Assembly (NCBI GenBank): GCA_002427055.1
Contig: DIPA01000070.1
Span: forward strand, 15,540-22,471
Length of the DNA: 6,932 nucleotides
Source: Firmicutes bacterium UBA5500
GTDB taxonomy: Bacteria > Bacillota > UBA994 > UBA5500
Reading direction: 5' to 3'
Below the pieces are notes generated by a model. That model saw only the letters and a list, made by a program, of their open reading frames with translations, did no database searches and was not told the origin of the DNA. Shown piece after piece: positions 1-6,207 of the stretch. The position numbers were made by a program, and so were the translations under genes. Each line of letters starts with the position of its first letter. The first letter of the stretch is position 1.

Positions 1-1126
1 CACTCCTCCTTTTGCTTAGTTGTTCTAGAATCAGCTTGATAATCTCTTCGGCCGCAACGAAGAAGATGATGCAGGCTTGCATGATCCCAATAACCTGTTT
101 AGGTACGCCGGTTGCCAGTTGAATGATGGCTGAAGAGCGATATAGTGTACCATAGAGTAGCGCTGCCAGCACCACGCCAACAGGGTGGTTGCGCCCGATG
201 AGTGCTACTGCAATACCGTCAAGGCCGACGCCTGTAAAACCGAACAGCTGGAAAACGCGTTCTTTTACCCCTAGGGTTTGTACAGCGCCACCGAGACCAG
301 CCAAGATGCCACTAGTGACCAAGGCAATTAGCAGTCGGTTCGATACATTAATGCCTGCGTACTCAGCAGCATCGGGGTTATAGCCGGTAGCACGAATTTC
401 ATAACCTAACTTGGTGCGCCAGAGTAAGAAATAAACAACTACTACGGCAGCTGCCGCCAGCAGGATGCCCCAGTTGGCAGTCGTGCCCAAAAACCTTGGA
501 ATTAGTGCTTTAGCTGCAACCTTATGGGTTGCTTGGAAGCCGGGTGCTTTCAGCCAATCGGAAAGAATTAAGGTATTTGTCAGATATAAGGCAATGTAGT
601 TCATCATGATTGTGTTGATGACTTCATGCACACCCCTTTTGGCTTTTAACCAACCGGGAATGCCTGCCCAGATACCTCCGGCAAGTGCGCCTGCCAATAA
701 GCAAACCAGTATTAATAGTGGGCCAGGCAGAAACGCAAGTTTTATTCCTGCGATGCCTGCAGCCAATAGGCCCATGGTATACTGACCCTCAGCACCGATG
801 TTGAACATCCCGGTGCGAAAAGCAAAAGCAATCGACAGACCTGTAAAAACAAGTGGGGTTGCCTGGCCAACGACATCGAGGAAATTTTTGGGGCTACCAA
901 ACACGCTCTTCCAGATGGCTAGATAAACAGCAAGTGGATTCTTGCCGATTGAGAGTACAAAAACTCCTCCGGCCAGCAGTCCGAAAGCAATCGCAGTTAG
1001 CGGTAATCTGAGGTTAGATTGCCAGTTAACTTGCCAGAATTCCTTGAGTCGTAGCATAACGCGTTTAAATCGGCTAGTTTGCCTAGACGTGTTAGGCTGG
1101 GTATTAGTATCCAATTTAGTTGGCAA
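1..1126 (-). CDS. Nucleoside-type ABC transporter permease, first of two (NupP/YufP-like), 3' end outside window
   Basis: Integral membrane subunit that would form half of the channel for the neighbouring BMP-type nucleoside importer (BPD_transp_2 / LivH-RbsC superfamily). The frame is open for 375 codons to the left edge with no stop, so the C-terminus is missing, probably by only a few residues. It has about eight hydrophobic segments. The family-typical motif GMFNIGAEGQ sits near residues 106-115, followed by NTIMMNY and a late stretch containing GFTGVGLDGIAVALIGRNHP. I chose the TTG at 1126 because GGGAGGGG (1133-1140) lies six bases upstream, the same arrangement as the lipoprotein gene of this operon. 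That start overlaps the ATPase gene by 11 bases, which suggests translational coupling. The first ATG (1057) has no ribosome binding site; choosing it would remove 23 hydrophilic residues. Identity as permease is secure; the start is moderately sure. Confidence 0.9.
   Translation of the reverse strand, partial: MPTKLDTNTQPNTSRQTSRFKRVMLRLKEFWQVNWQSNLRLPLTAIAFGLLAGGVFVLSIGKNPLAVYLAIWKSVFGSPKNFLDVVGQATPLVFTGLSIAFAFRTGMFNIGAEGQYTMGLLAAGIAGIKLAFLPGPLLILVCLLAGALAGGIWAGIPGWLKAKRGVHEVINTIMMNYIALYLTNTLILSDWLKAPGFQATHKVAAKALIPRFLGTTANWGILLAAAAVVVVYFLLWRTKLGYEIRATGYNPDAAEYAGINVSNRLLIALVTSGILAGLGGAVQTLGVKERVFQLFGFTGVGLDGIAVALIGRNHPVGVVLAALLYGTLYRSSAIIQLATGVPKQVIGIMQACIIFFVAAEEIIKLILEQLSKRRS
5..10 (-). 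promoter_or_regulatory. Shine-Dalgarno sequence of the next operon gene (outside window)
   Basis: The minus strand reads AAAAGGAGGAGTG up to the window edge, a near-perfect AGGAGG ribosome binding site inside the last visible codons of the permease. A GTG at positions 3-1 is too close to be its start, so the start probably lies a few bases beyond the window. In NupNOPQ-type operons the next gene is the second permease, which is what I would expect here; that gene is not visible. Confidence 0.6.
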
Positions 1127-2657
1127 CTGGTTCCCCTCCCTTCGCGTGCCCTCCAACCATGAGCAACCCAATTTTCTCTTCTGTGGCTTCCGCGCTGGTT
1201 AACTCGCCTGAGATTTGACCTTCATACATAACTAGAATGCGATCAGCCAGGGCCAAGATTTCGTCTAGTTCCAGCGAAATTAGGAGTATTGCTTTCCCAG
1301 CCTCTCGCTGTTCAATAAGTTTCTGATGAATAAATTCGATGGCACCTACGTCGAGGCCCCTAGTAGGCTGGGCCGCTACCAGTAGATCTGGATTCTGCTC
1401 AATTTCTCGAGCTACCACTACTTTTTGTTGGTTGCCCCCAGACAAAGAGCGCCCTAGTGTTTGTATGTTCGGGGTGCGTACATCATATTTCTCCACAAGA
1501 TTACTGGCGTAGTTGCTCATCAGGGACTGGTTAATGAAGATCTTAGGACCTATCGGTGGACGGTAGTAGTTGCGCATAATCATGTTCTCAGCAACACTGA
1601 AATCGAGTACCAAGCCTCGGCCTTGCCTATCCTGTGGGATATGCGCTATGCCAGTTCGTTCTGCGAAGCGTGGTGTCTTATTGGTGATATCTTGGCCATG
1701 AATCTTTACCTTGCCAGAGGTTGCCTTGTGCAAGCCGGTAAGGCAATCTATTAGTTCTGTTTGCCCGTTGCCCTCAACGCCTGCTATGGCCACAATTTCT
1801 CCTTCCTTGACGTCAAAGGAAACATTGCGTAAGGCAGGGAGTCCACGTGCGTCTGTGGCGGTCAGGTTTTCTACTTGTAATACAGGTTGTCCCGGCTGAC
1901 ATGGCCCTTTGTCTACCGTCAGCTTAACATCGCGGCCAACCATCAAAGCAGCTAAATCATTGATGGAAGCTCCTGCAGTAGGTAATGTGGAGATTCTTTG
2001 TCCACGGCGGATAATGGTCACTTTATCACACGAACGCAAGACTTCTTTTAGCTTGTGAGTGATGAAGATGACGGACTTCCCTGTGGCAACTAGCTGCCGC
2101 ATTATGGCAATCAGCTCATCCGCCTCCTGTGGTGTGAGTACGGCAGTAGGTTCGTCCAATATCAGTAGGTCAGCTCCCCGATAAAGGGCTTTGAGAATTT
2201 CTACGCGTTGTTGCATCCCCACTGAAATATCCGCGACCCGAGCTAATGGATCAACCTGCAGGTTATACTTCTTTGAAATAGTTTCGACTTCAGCGATTGC
2301 CCGACGTTGATCGAGGCGCAGCCCCTTGCGTGGTTCACAGCCAAGGATAATATTCTCTGTAACCGTAAAGGGCTTAACCAGCATGAAGTGTTGATGCACC
2401 ATACCAATGCCATGTTTGATTGCGGTGTTAGGGCCGTCGATATGAATGAGATTACCGTCTAGTCTGATTTCGCCGGCATCCGGTTGATATAGACCATAGA
2501 GAATGTTCATCAAGGTCGATTTGCCGGCACCGTTCTCTCCTAGCAAAGCATGGATCTCGCCCCGGTGAATCTCTAGGTCAATGTGGTCATTGGCCAATAC
2601 GCCGGGAAATTGCTTGACAATGCCCCGCATTTCTATAAAGGGATGAGGTTCAGTCAT
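1116..2657 (-). CDS. Double ATP-binding protein of nucleoside-type ABC importer (NupO/YufO-like)
   Basis: Cytoplasmic ATPase that powers the BMP-type nucleoside importer. At 513 residues it has two fused ABC domains, the usual layout for this family and for sugar importers such as RbsA. Domain 1 is canonical: Walker A GENGAGKST (40-48), Q-loop Q89, signature ISVGMQQ (144-150), Walker B LLILDEP (164-170) and switch His201. Domain 2, from about residue 258, has a degenerate Walker A (GVEGNGQTEL, 293-302, no GKS/T lysine), an intact signature LSGGNQQ (405-411), and AAQPTRGLD (428-436) where the Walker B Asp-Glu would be. That asymmetry fits the pattern I know for this subfamily, so one composite site is probably non-hydrolytic; it is not a sign of decay. 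The ATG at 2657 has GAGGTGA just upstream. It follows the lipoprotein gene by 160 bases containing a terminator and runs into the permease gene. Purine nucleoside specificity is inferred from the neighbours. Confidence 0.95.
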   Translation of the reverse strand: MTEPHPFIEMRGIVKQFPGVLANDHIDLEIHRGEIHALLGENGAGKSTLMNILYGLYQPDAGEIRLDGNLIHIDGPNTAIKHGIGMVHQHFMLVKPFTVTENIILGCEPRKGLRLDQRRAIAEVETISKKYNLQVDPLARVADISVGMQQRVEILKALYRGADLLILDEPTAVLTPQEADELIAIMRQLVATGKSVIFITHKLKEVLRSCDKVTIIRRGQRISTLPTAGASINDLAALMVGRDVKLTVDKGPCQPGQPVLQVENLTATDARGLPALRNVSFDVKEGEIVAIAGVEGNGQTELIDCLTGLHKATSGKVKIHGQDITNKTPRFAERTGIAHIPQDRQGRGLVLDFSVAENMIMRNYYRPPIGPKIFINQSLMSNYASNLVEKYDVRTPNIQTLGRSLSGGNQQKVVVAREIEQNPDLLVAAQPTRGLDVGAIEFIHQKLIEQREAGKAILLISLELDEILALADRILVMYEGQISGELTSAEATEEKIGLLMVGGHAKGGEPVAN

Positions 2658-2770
2658 GTCGTCACCTCGCCAAAGTAAATTTTGTAATACAACTAATTCT
2701 TACTATCTATTGTCTCATTTTCAGCAGTTTAAGCAACCCTAATTAGTACTGTTGATTTCACTAGGCGTTG

Positions 2771-2801
2771 AAAAAAGGCCAGACAATGATGTCTAGCCTT
2801 T
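2771..2801 (-). terminator. Intrinsic terminator/attenuator between lipoprotein and ATPase genes
   Basis: On the minus strand AAAGGCTAGACA (2801-2790) pairs with TGTCTGGCCTTT (2785-2774) across a four-base loop. This gives a 12-bp stem with one G-T wobble, ending in a run of six T (2776-2771). It starts 17 bases after the lipoprotein stop codon. No convincing promoter is seen between it and the ATPase gene, so I infer partial read-through. This is a common way to make the binding protein in excess over the membrane components. Confidence 0.85.
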
Positions 2802-2817
2802 TCTGGCTCTTATGTGA

Positions 2818-3843
2818 TTACTTGAGGCCAGCTAGGTAGGCGTCGAGTTCTTCTTGAGTGCTCGGGATGCTGAGCTCGCCAGCCTTAACTTTGGCTTCGT
2901 AATCGCTTACGATTGCTTTGATTTCATCACTAATTTTGGCTGGGTCGTAGACATAGCCTACGCCGTCTTCCTTCAGTCCGAGTGCCTGGATCTTCTTGCC
3001 TTCAAACTCATCGGCCAGCCATTCACCGGAAACGGTCTTGACAGCCGTATCGACGCGCTTGAGCATACTGGTTAGAGTATACTGAGTGAGCTCGCTTTGG
3101 TCTACGTCAACACCGATGAAGTGTACTTGGTTATTGTTGCAAGCAGCAGCTACACCAATACCGGTGCCACCGGCAGCATGATAGACCACGTCAGCGCCAT
3201 TGTTAATCATGGTTGTAGCAATTTGCTCACCCTTGTCTAGGTTGCCCCAGTCTTCAGCGTACTCAATTTGTACCTTGGCATCTGGGTTAACAGTCTTGAC
3301 ACCGGCGCAGAAGCCAACTTCAAACTTCTTAATCAGACCACCGCTCATGCCACCAACAAAACCAACGTTATTGCTCTTAGTTGTTAGACCAGCGATCAGA
3401 CCGACCAGGAATGAGCCTTCATGTTCTTTAAACGTGACGTAAGATACGTTTTCCAGAGCTTCGTCGGCAGTCTCAGGTGCCCAGTCAATAATGCCGAACT
3501 GAACATCGGGGTTATTTGCTGCTGCATCCTGTAATTGCTGGGCCATCATGTAGCCAACAGCCCAAGTTAGGCCGGCACCCTCAGTAACGGAGGCCGTAAG
3601 GTTGGGAGCGTAGTCGTCTGCAGTACTAGACTCGATATAGTTGACCTTGACCTTGTCCTTGTTAGCATCGCCAAAAGTCTCTAGCCCTTCCCAAGCAGAC
3701 TGGTTAAAAGACTTGTCGTCCACACCACCGGAGTCGGTAACCATGGTTACTGTTTTCAGCTCAACTTTAGTAGGCGTGCATCCTATCAAGCTACCTACAA
3801 CGAGTGCAAAAACCAAGCTTGTCAACAATAGTTTCTTACTCAA
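2818..3843 (-). CDS. BMP-family substrate-binding lipoprotein (PnrA/TmpC/NupN-like, nucleoside)
   Basis: Extracellular lipid-anchored receptor that would deliver a nucleoside to the ABC importer encoded downstream. It has 341 residues, normal for the BMP/PnrA family. The N-terminus is a lipoprotein signal peptide: basic SKK, a hydrophobic stretch, then the lipobox SLIGC with Cys22 as the predicted lipidated residue. The family signature DSGGVDDKSFNQ occupies residues 37-48. The glycine-rich GFVGGMSGGLIKKFEVGF motif follows mid-protein, and later come HAAGGTGIGVA, GVDVDQSE and SMLKRVDTAV, all typical of the periplasmic-binding-like fold of this family. The start is TTG (3843) with GGGAGGG (3850-3856) six bases upstream. 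The gene comes first in the operon and is followed by a terminator hairpin. Purine nucleosides are the known ligands of characterised relatives; the exact ligand here is inferred. Confidence 0.95.
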   Translation of the reverse strand: MSKKLLLTSLVFALVVGSLIGCTPTKVELKTVTMVTDSGGVDDKSFNQSAWEGLETFGDANKDKVKVNYIESSTADDYAPNLTASVTEGAGLTWAVGYMMAQQLQDAAANNPDVQFGIIDWAPETADEALENVSYVTFKEHEGSFLVGLIAGLTTKSNNVGFVGGMSGGLIKKFEVGFCAGVKTVNPDAKVQIEYAEDWGNLDKGEQIATTMINNGADVVYHAAGGTGIGVAAACNNNQVHFIGVDVDQSELTQYTLTSMLKRVDTAVKTVSGEWLADEFEGKKIQALGLKEDGVGYVYDPAKISDEIKAIVSDYEAKVKAGELSIPSTQEELDAYLAGLK

Positions 3844-3865
3844 GTTGTTCCCTCCCTAAATTTCG

Positions 3866-3886
3866 TTGAGGCTTACTTGGCCTCAA
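3866..3886. repeat. 7-bp perfect inverted repeat in the leader of the transporter operon
   Basis: TTGAGGC (3866-3872) and GCCTCAA (3880-3886) form a perfect 7-bp inverted repeat around a seven-base spacer, 10 bases upstream of the Shine-Dalgarno sequence of the lipoprotein gene. In RNA it could form a small hairpin near the ribosome binding site; as DNA it could be an operator. No T-run follows, so it is not an intrinsic terminator. Function unknown. Confidence 0.45.
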
Positions 3887-3941
3887 GCACAGCTTCTAGT
3901 TCGGCAGGTGATAGATAAAATCCTGCTCCAAATGTGAAATA
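3873..3941 (-). pseudogene. Possible remnant of a gene 3' end (BmpA-like tail) in the operon leader
   Basis: A short minus-strand frame with no start codon ends in SPAELEAVLEAK plus a TAA stop at 3875-3873. It lies 29 bases upstream of the lipoprotein gene. The tail resembles the end of that lipoprotein (EELDAYLAGLK plus TAA): ELEAVLEAK against ELDAYLAGLK, with DNA GAACTAGAAGCT against GAACTCGACGCC. An in-frame TGA (3944-3942) closes it upstream, and nothing further upstream looks homologous. It could be the leftover of a tandem duplication of the lipoprotein gene after deletion, or a chance resemblance of a short amphipathic tail. The evidence is thin. Confidence 0.25.
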
Positions 3942-3969
3942 TCATATTATTTTCCTGTAACCGAGTAAT
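3941..3969 (-). promoter_or_regulatory. Candidate promoter of the nucleoside transporter operon
   Basis: On the minus strand TATGAT (3946-3941), five of six to the -10 consensus, lies 17 bases after ATTACT (3969-3964), three of six to the -35 consensus. Transcription from here would start near 3934 and give a leader of about 90 bases carrying the inverted repeat at 3866-3886. The weak -35 makes this tentative. No purine riboswitch core was recognised in the leader. Confidence 0.35.
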
Positions 3970-3992
3970 AATTGCTGTAAGTAAATGATTGC

Positions 3993-4571
3993 TTACTCCA
4001 GCCAGACGACCTTCTCCCTCAAGTGCTGATCATGACGCGGCTTTTCCTGGACAACCTGATCGGGGTATCCAAGGGGGGTGAGGGCAACGATTTCTTCGTT
4101 TGCCGGTAAGTTCAGAATGGTGCCCAAATTAGCTTCATCGGCCAGCGGGCCAGTCATCCAGCAAGTACCGAGGCCTTCTGCATAAGCCGCTAGCAGTAGG
4201 TTCTGGAAGGCCGCTGCGACACTTTCGAGGTGCATCTTGTGCCTGCGTGGTTGTAGTTCTTCGCGCGGCATGGTGGCAACGATAATTAGCGGAGCTCCAC
4301 CATACGTCTTGGCCCACTGCAAGAAAGTCTCTTGTTGCTCGGTACGCTTGCCCGCTGGCGGGTAGTTTTGCTCGGTCATACGGCCATAGCTAGCTGCAAT
4401 TTGGTCACGTTTTCCGCCGGCAACTACGTAGAATTTCCACTGCTGCAGGTTGACACCTGAGGGAGCCCAATTGGCAGCATCAAGGACCCTAAGTACAACT
4501 GCTTCTGGTACTGGATCAGGTTTGTACTTGCGGATACTACGGCGTTCACGGATGGCTTGATACAGATCCAT
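3993..4571 (-). CDS. Nitroreductase-family FMN-dependent oxidoreductase
   Basis: Small cytoplasmic flavoprotein of the nitroreductase superfamily, which uses FMN and NAD(P)H to reduce nitro compounds, quinones or other acceptors, normally as a dimer. The 192-residue length is usual for the short class. FMN-phosphate contacts are expected from RRSIRKY (10-16). The second cofactor motif is NWAPSGVNLQQW (34-45); it has Gln44 where many relatives have NxQPW. The dimer/FMN helix ESVAAAFQNLLLAAYAEGLGTCWM follows, then the C-terminal GYPDQ. The ATG at 4571 has GGGAGGT six bases upstream and its own extended -10 promoter. It is divergent from cysS and sits 149 bases before the transporter operon on the same strand, with no clear terminator between, so some read-through is possible. 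The substrate cannot be told from sequence. Confidence 0.92.
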   Translation of the reverse strand: MDLYQAIRERRSIRKYKPDPVPEAVVLRVLDAANWAPSGVNLQQWKFYVVAGGKRDQIAASYGRMTEQNYPPAGKRTEQQETFLQWAKTYGGAPLIIVATMPREELQPRRHKMHLESVAAAFQNLLLAAYAEGLGTCWMTGPLADEANLGTILNLPANEEIVALTPLGYPDQVVQEKPRHDQHLREKVVWLE

Positions 4572-4603
4572 ACTAATACCTCCCAGTTTTGTGTTTTGCT
4601 TTA

Positions 4604-4612
4604 ATTATATCA
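4604..4612 (-). promoter_or_regulatory. Extended -10 promoter of the nitroreductase gene
   Basis: The minus strand has a perfect extended -10 element, TGATATAAT (TGn plus TATAAT), 32 bases upstream of the nitroreductase ATG. The predicted transcript starts near 4597, leaving a leader of about 26 bases with GGGAGGT. No good -35 hexamer is found at 16-18 bases, which is normal for extended -10 promoters. Confidence 0.7.
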
Positions 4613-4644
4613 TCATTTTTAGGTAAGCTACATATGAAGCGCCG

Positions 4645-4673
4645 TTGACTTAGTAGTTTAGGCTGGATAAACT
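4645..4673 (+). promoter_or_regulatory. Candidate promoter of cysS
   Basis: TTGACT (4645-4650), five of six to the -35 consensus, is followed after exactly 17 bases by TAAACT (4668-4673), four of six to the -10 consensus. The transcript would start near 4680, about 30 bases before the cysS ATG. That leader is too short for a T-box, so cysS does not appear to be under the tRNA-sensing attenuation common in Bacillota. An imperfect inverted repeat (4649-4676) covers most of this promoter. Confidence 0.6.
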
Positions 4674-4676
4674 AAG
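4649..4676. repeat. Imperfect inverted repeat overlapping the cysS promoter
   Basis: CTTAGTAGTTTA (4649-4660) and TAAACTAAG (4668-4676) are complementary except for three extra bases in the left arm, with a seven-base spacer. The repeat runs from the end of the -35 to just past the -10. Being inside the promoter, it would act as DNA (an operator) rather than as transcript structure, if it acts at all. The AT-rich composition means chance is possible. Confidence 0.35.
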
Positions 4677-4709
4677 AGAAACCTTTTCTATTCTCAGGAG
4701 GTGAGGGTT

Positions 4710-6116
4710 ATGAGCATTCAATTCTATAATACCTTGACTCGCAGGAAGCAGAAATTTGAACCATTACGCCCCAAGCAGGTTGGTATGTATACTTGTGGAC
4801 CTACTGTATATGGTTACGCATCTATCGGTAACATGAGGGCGTATATTTTTGCTGATACCTTACGTCGGGGGTTAGAGTTCAATGATTATAAGGTCAAAAT
4901 GGTGATGAATATTACCGACGTAGGGCATCTCGAGTCCGATCAAGATGAGGGCGAAGATAAGATGGCGCTTACTGCCAAGCGAGAGCAAAAGACTCCTTGG
5001 GAAATAGCCGAATACTATACGGATGTGTTTCTTGCCGACTTGCAGCGGCTAAATGTTAAGAAGCCATCAGTATTGGCGTGGGCAACTAAGCACATTCCTG
5101 AGATGATCGCTATGGTCGAGGAATTGCTAGAGCGCGGTTATGCTTACGAGACGAGCGACGGTATTTATTTTGACATAGGTAAGTATCCGGAGTACGGGCG
5201 TCTTTCTGGTCAGAAGTTGGATGAGCAGCAAGCTGGCGCGCGTGTTGAGGTAAATCCGGAGAAGCGACACCCAGCCGATTTTGCTCTTTGGAAGAAAGCT
5301 CCGAAAGAACATATCATGCAGTGGCAGAGCCCTTGGGGTATGGGCTATCCGGGGTGGCATATTGAGTGCTCGGCCATGGGACGCAAGTATCTGGGTGATC
5401 TTTTTGACATTCATACAGGTGGGGCCGACCATATCCCGGTACATCACGAAAACGAAATAGCGCAGACGGCTGCATGCACGGGTGAACCGGGAGCTCGTTT
5501 TTGGATGCATAATGAGTTCTTGCTGATCGAGGGCGGCAAGATGTCTAAGAGCCTGGGTAATGTCTACACGATTAGCGACTTGATTGAACGCGGCTTTGAA
5601 CCATTGAGTTATCGCTATTTCTGCCATAATGCTCACTACCGGCGCCAATTGAACTTCACTTGGTCGGCGTTAGAAGCAGCACAGAAGGGGCTATTAGGCT
5701 TGCGTCGCTTGGTACAGAACAGTGCCCATCAAGCCGATAGTGCGGAGGCGGTCGGTAAAGCGGATACTTATAGGGAAGATTTCTTGGCCGCTGTCAATGA
5801 TGATCTTAACTTGCCGCGAGCGATAGCTGTACTATGGGAAGCCAGTAAGGCTGGCTTAGGGAGGCAATTCTATGTGCTAGCTCGCGACTGTGATCAGGTC
5901 CTGGGCTTAGATTTGTGCCAGGGCGCGGTGCAAGAAGATGCAGGGCTGGCACGGGAAGATTTACCGCCCGAGGTACAGGGCTTGCTGCAAGAACGTGAGG
6001 CTGCTAGGGCGGCTAAGGACTGGGGCAAATCAGATGCGTTGCGCCGGCAGCTGCAGGAGTTGGGCTATGCTATCAAGGACACGGCGCAAGGGATGGAGAT
6101 TAAGAGGACCGAGTAG
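4710..6116 (+). CDS. cysS: Cysteinyl-tRNA synthetase (class I), with SIGN in place of HIGN
   Basis: Cytoplasmic enzyme that charges tRNA-Cys with cysteine using ATP. It has 468 residues, the normal size. The Rossmann catalytic domain starts at TCGPTVYG (28-35). KMSKS is intact at 277-281 (GGKMSKSLGN). Zinc ligands expected from the E. coli enzyme are all present: Cys29, Cys220 (HIECSAM), His245 or His246 and Glu249 (VHHENE). NITDVGH (67-73) and GWHIECSAMGRKYLG are further hallmarks. The C-terminal part has the DALR helical region (NDDLNLPRA) and ends in the usual LGYAIKDTAQG tail. The oddity is the HIGH box: residues 38-41 read SIGN (TCT ATC GGT AAC), so the first histidine is Ser38. The ATG at 4710 was chosen because AGGAGGTGA (4696-4704) precedes it by the right distance; the in-frame GTG at 4701 lies inside that ribosome binding site. 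Confidence 0.97.
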   Translation: MSIQFYNTLTRRKQKFEPLRPKQVGMYTCGPTVYGYASIGNMRAYIFADTLRRGLEFNDYKVKMVMNITDVGHLESDQDEGEDKMALTAKREQKTPWEIAEYYTDVFLADLQRLNVKKPSVLAWATKHIPEMIAMVEELLERGYAYETSDGIYFDIGKYPEYGRLSGQKLDEQQAGARVEVNPEKRHPADFALWKKAPKEHIMQWQSPWGMGYPGWHIECSAMGRKYLGDLFDIHTGGADHIPVHHENEIAQTAACTGEPGARFWMHNEFLLIEGGKMSKSLGNVYTISDLIERGFEPLSYRYFCHNAHYRRQLNFTWSALEAAQKGLLGLRRLVQNSAHQADSAEAVGKADTYREDFLAAVNDDLNLPRAIAVLWEASKAGLGRQFYVLARDCDQVLGLDLCQGAVQEDAGLAREDLPPEVQGLLQEREAARAAKDWGKSDALRRQLQELGYAIKDTAQGMEIKRTE

Positions 6117-6141
6117 CTGAGAGCGCTTTACGCAGGACACG

Positions 6142-6157
6142 GTGCCTTATAAGGCAC
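6142..6157. repeat. 16-base perfect palindrome after cysS
   Basis: GTGCCTTATAAGGCAC is a perfect palindrome 25 bases after the cysS stop codon. In RNA it would fold as a 6-bp stem (GTGCCT/AGGCAC) with a TATA loop, followed by only three T (6158-6160). It may be a weak first terminator or a 3'-end-stabilising hairpin ahead of the stronger structure at 6172-6204. Confidence 0.5.
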
Positions 6158-6171
6158 TTTACTAAGATAAG

Positions 6172-6204
6172 AACGACTGCCCCGCAGATGTAGGGCAGTC
6201 GTTT
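6172..6204 (+). terminator. Strong hairpin terminator between convergent genes, probably bidirectional
   Basis: AACGACTGCCC (6172-6182) and GGGCAGTCGTT (6193-6203) form a perfect 11-bp stem around a ten-base loop. Read on the plus strand it ends in TTTAGTTTACTT, serving cysS. Read on the minus strand it ends in GTTCTTATCTTAG, serving the substrate-binding protein gene, whose stop codon is only four bases away. The T-tracts are interrupted in both directions, so efficiency is uncertain, but position and stem strength make the assignment good. Confidence 0.8.
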
Positions 6205-6207
6205 AGT

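Noticed and set aside
1584..1784. Loss of the Walker A lysine and the Walker B acidic pair in the second ABC domain of the ATPase, as a sign of inactivation.
   Set aside because: GNGQTEL and AAQPTRGLD are what I know as the usual form of the second domain in NupO/YufO-type proteins, so this is normal asymmetry.
2658..2770. Promoter for the ATPase gene in the region after the terminator.
   Set aside because: The only -35-like hexamers (TTGCTT, TTGTAT) have no acceptable -10 at 16-18 bases, so I did not annotate one.
3844..3992. Purine riboswitch upstream of the nucleoside transporter operon.
   Set aside because: I could not find the conserved core loops or a three-stem arrangement. The leader holds only one short inverted repeat and no terminator.
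3953..3992. Hairpin after the nitroreductase gene (GAGTAA near the stop codon and TTACTC about 24 bases on) as a terminator.
   Set aside because: Pairing is short, AT-rich and interrupted, and no T-run follows.
4701..4703. GTG as the start of cysS.
   Set aside because: It lies within the AGGAGGTGA ribosome binding site (4696-4704) and leaves no room for one of its own. The ATG at 4710 is correctly spaced.
5127..5648. A 173-codon open frame on the minus strand inside cysS.
   Set aside because: It lies wholly antisense to a well-supported cysS, its product looks like no family I know, and it is explained by codon bias of the real gene. Other opposite-strand open frames inside the transporter and binding-protein genes were rejected on the same grounds.
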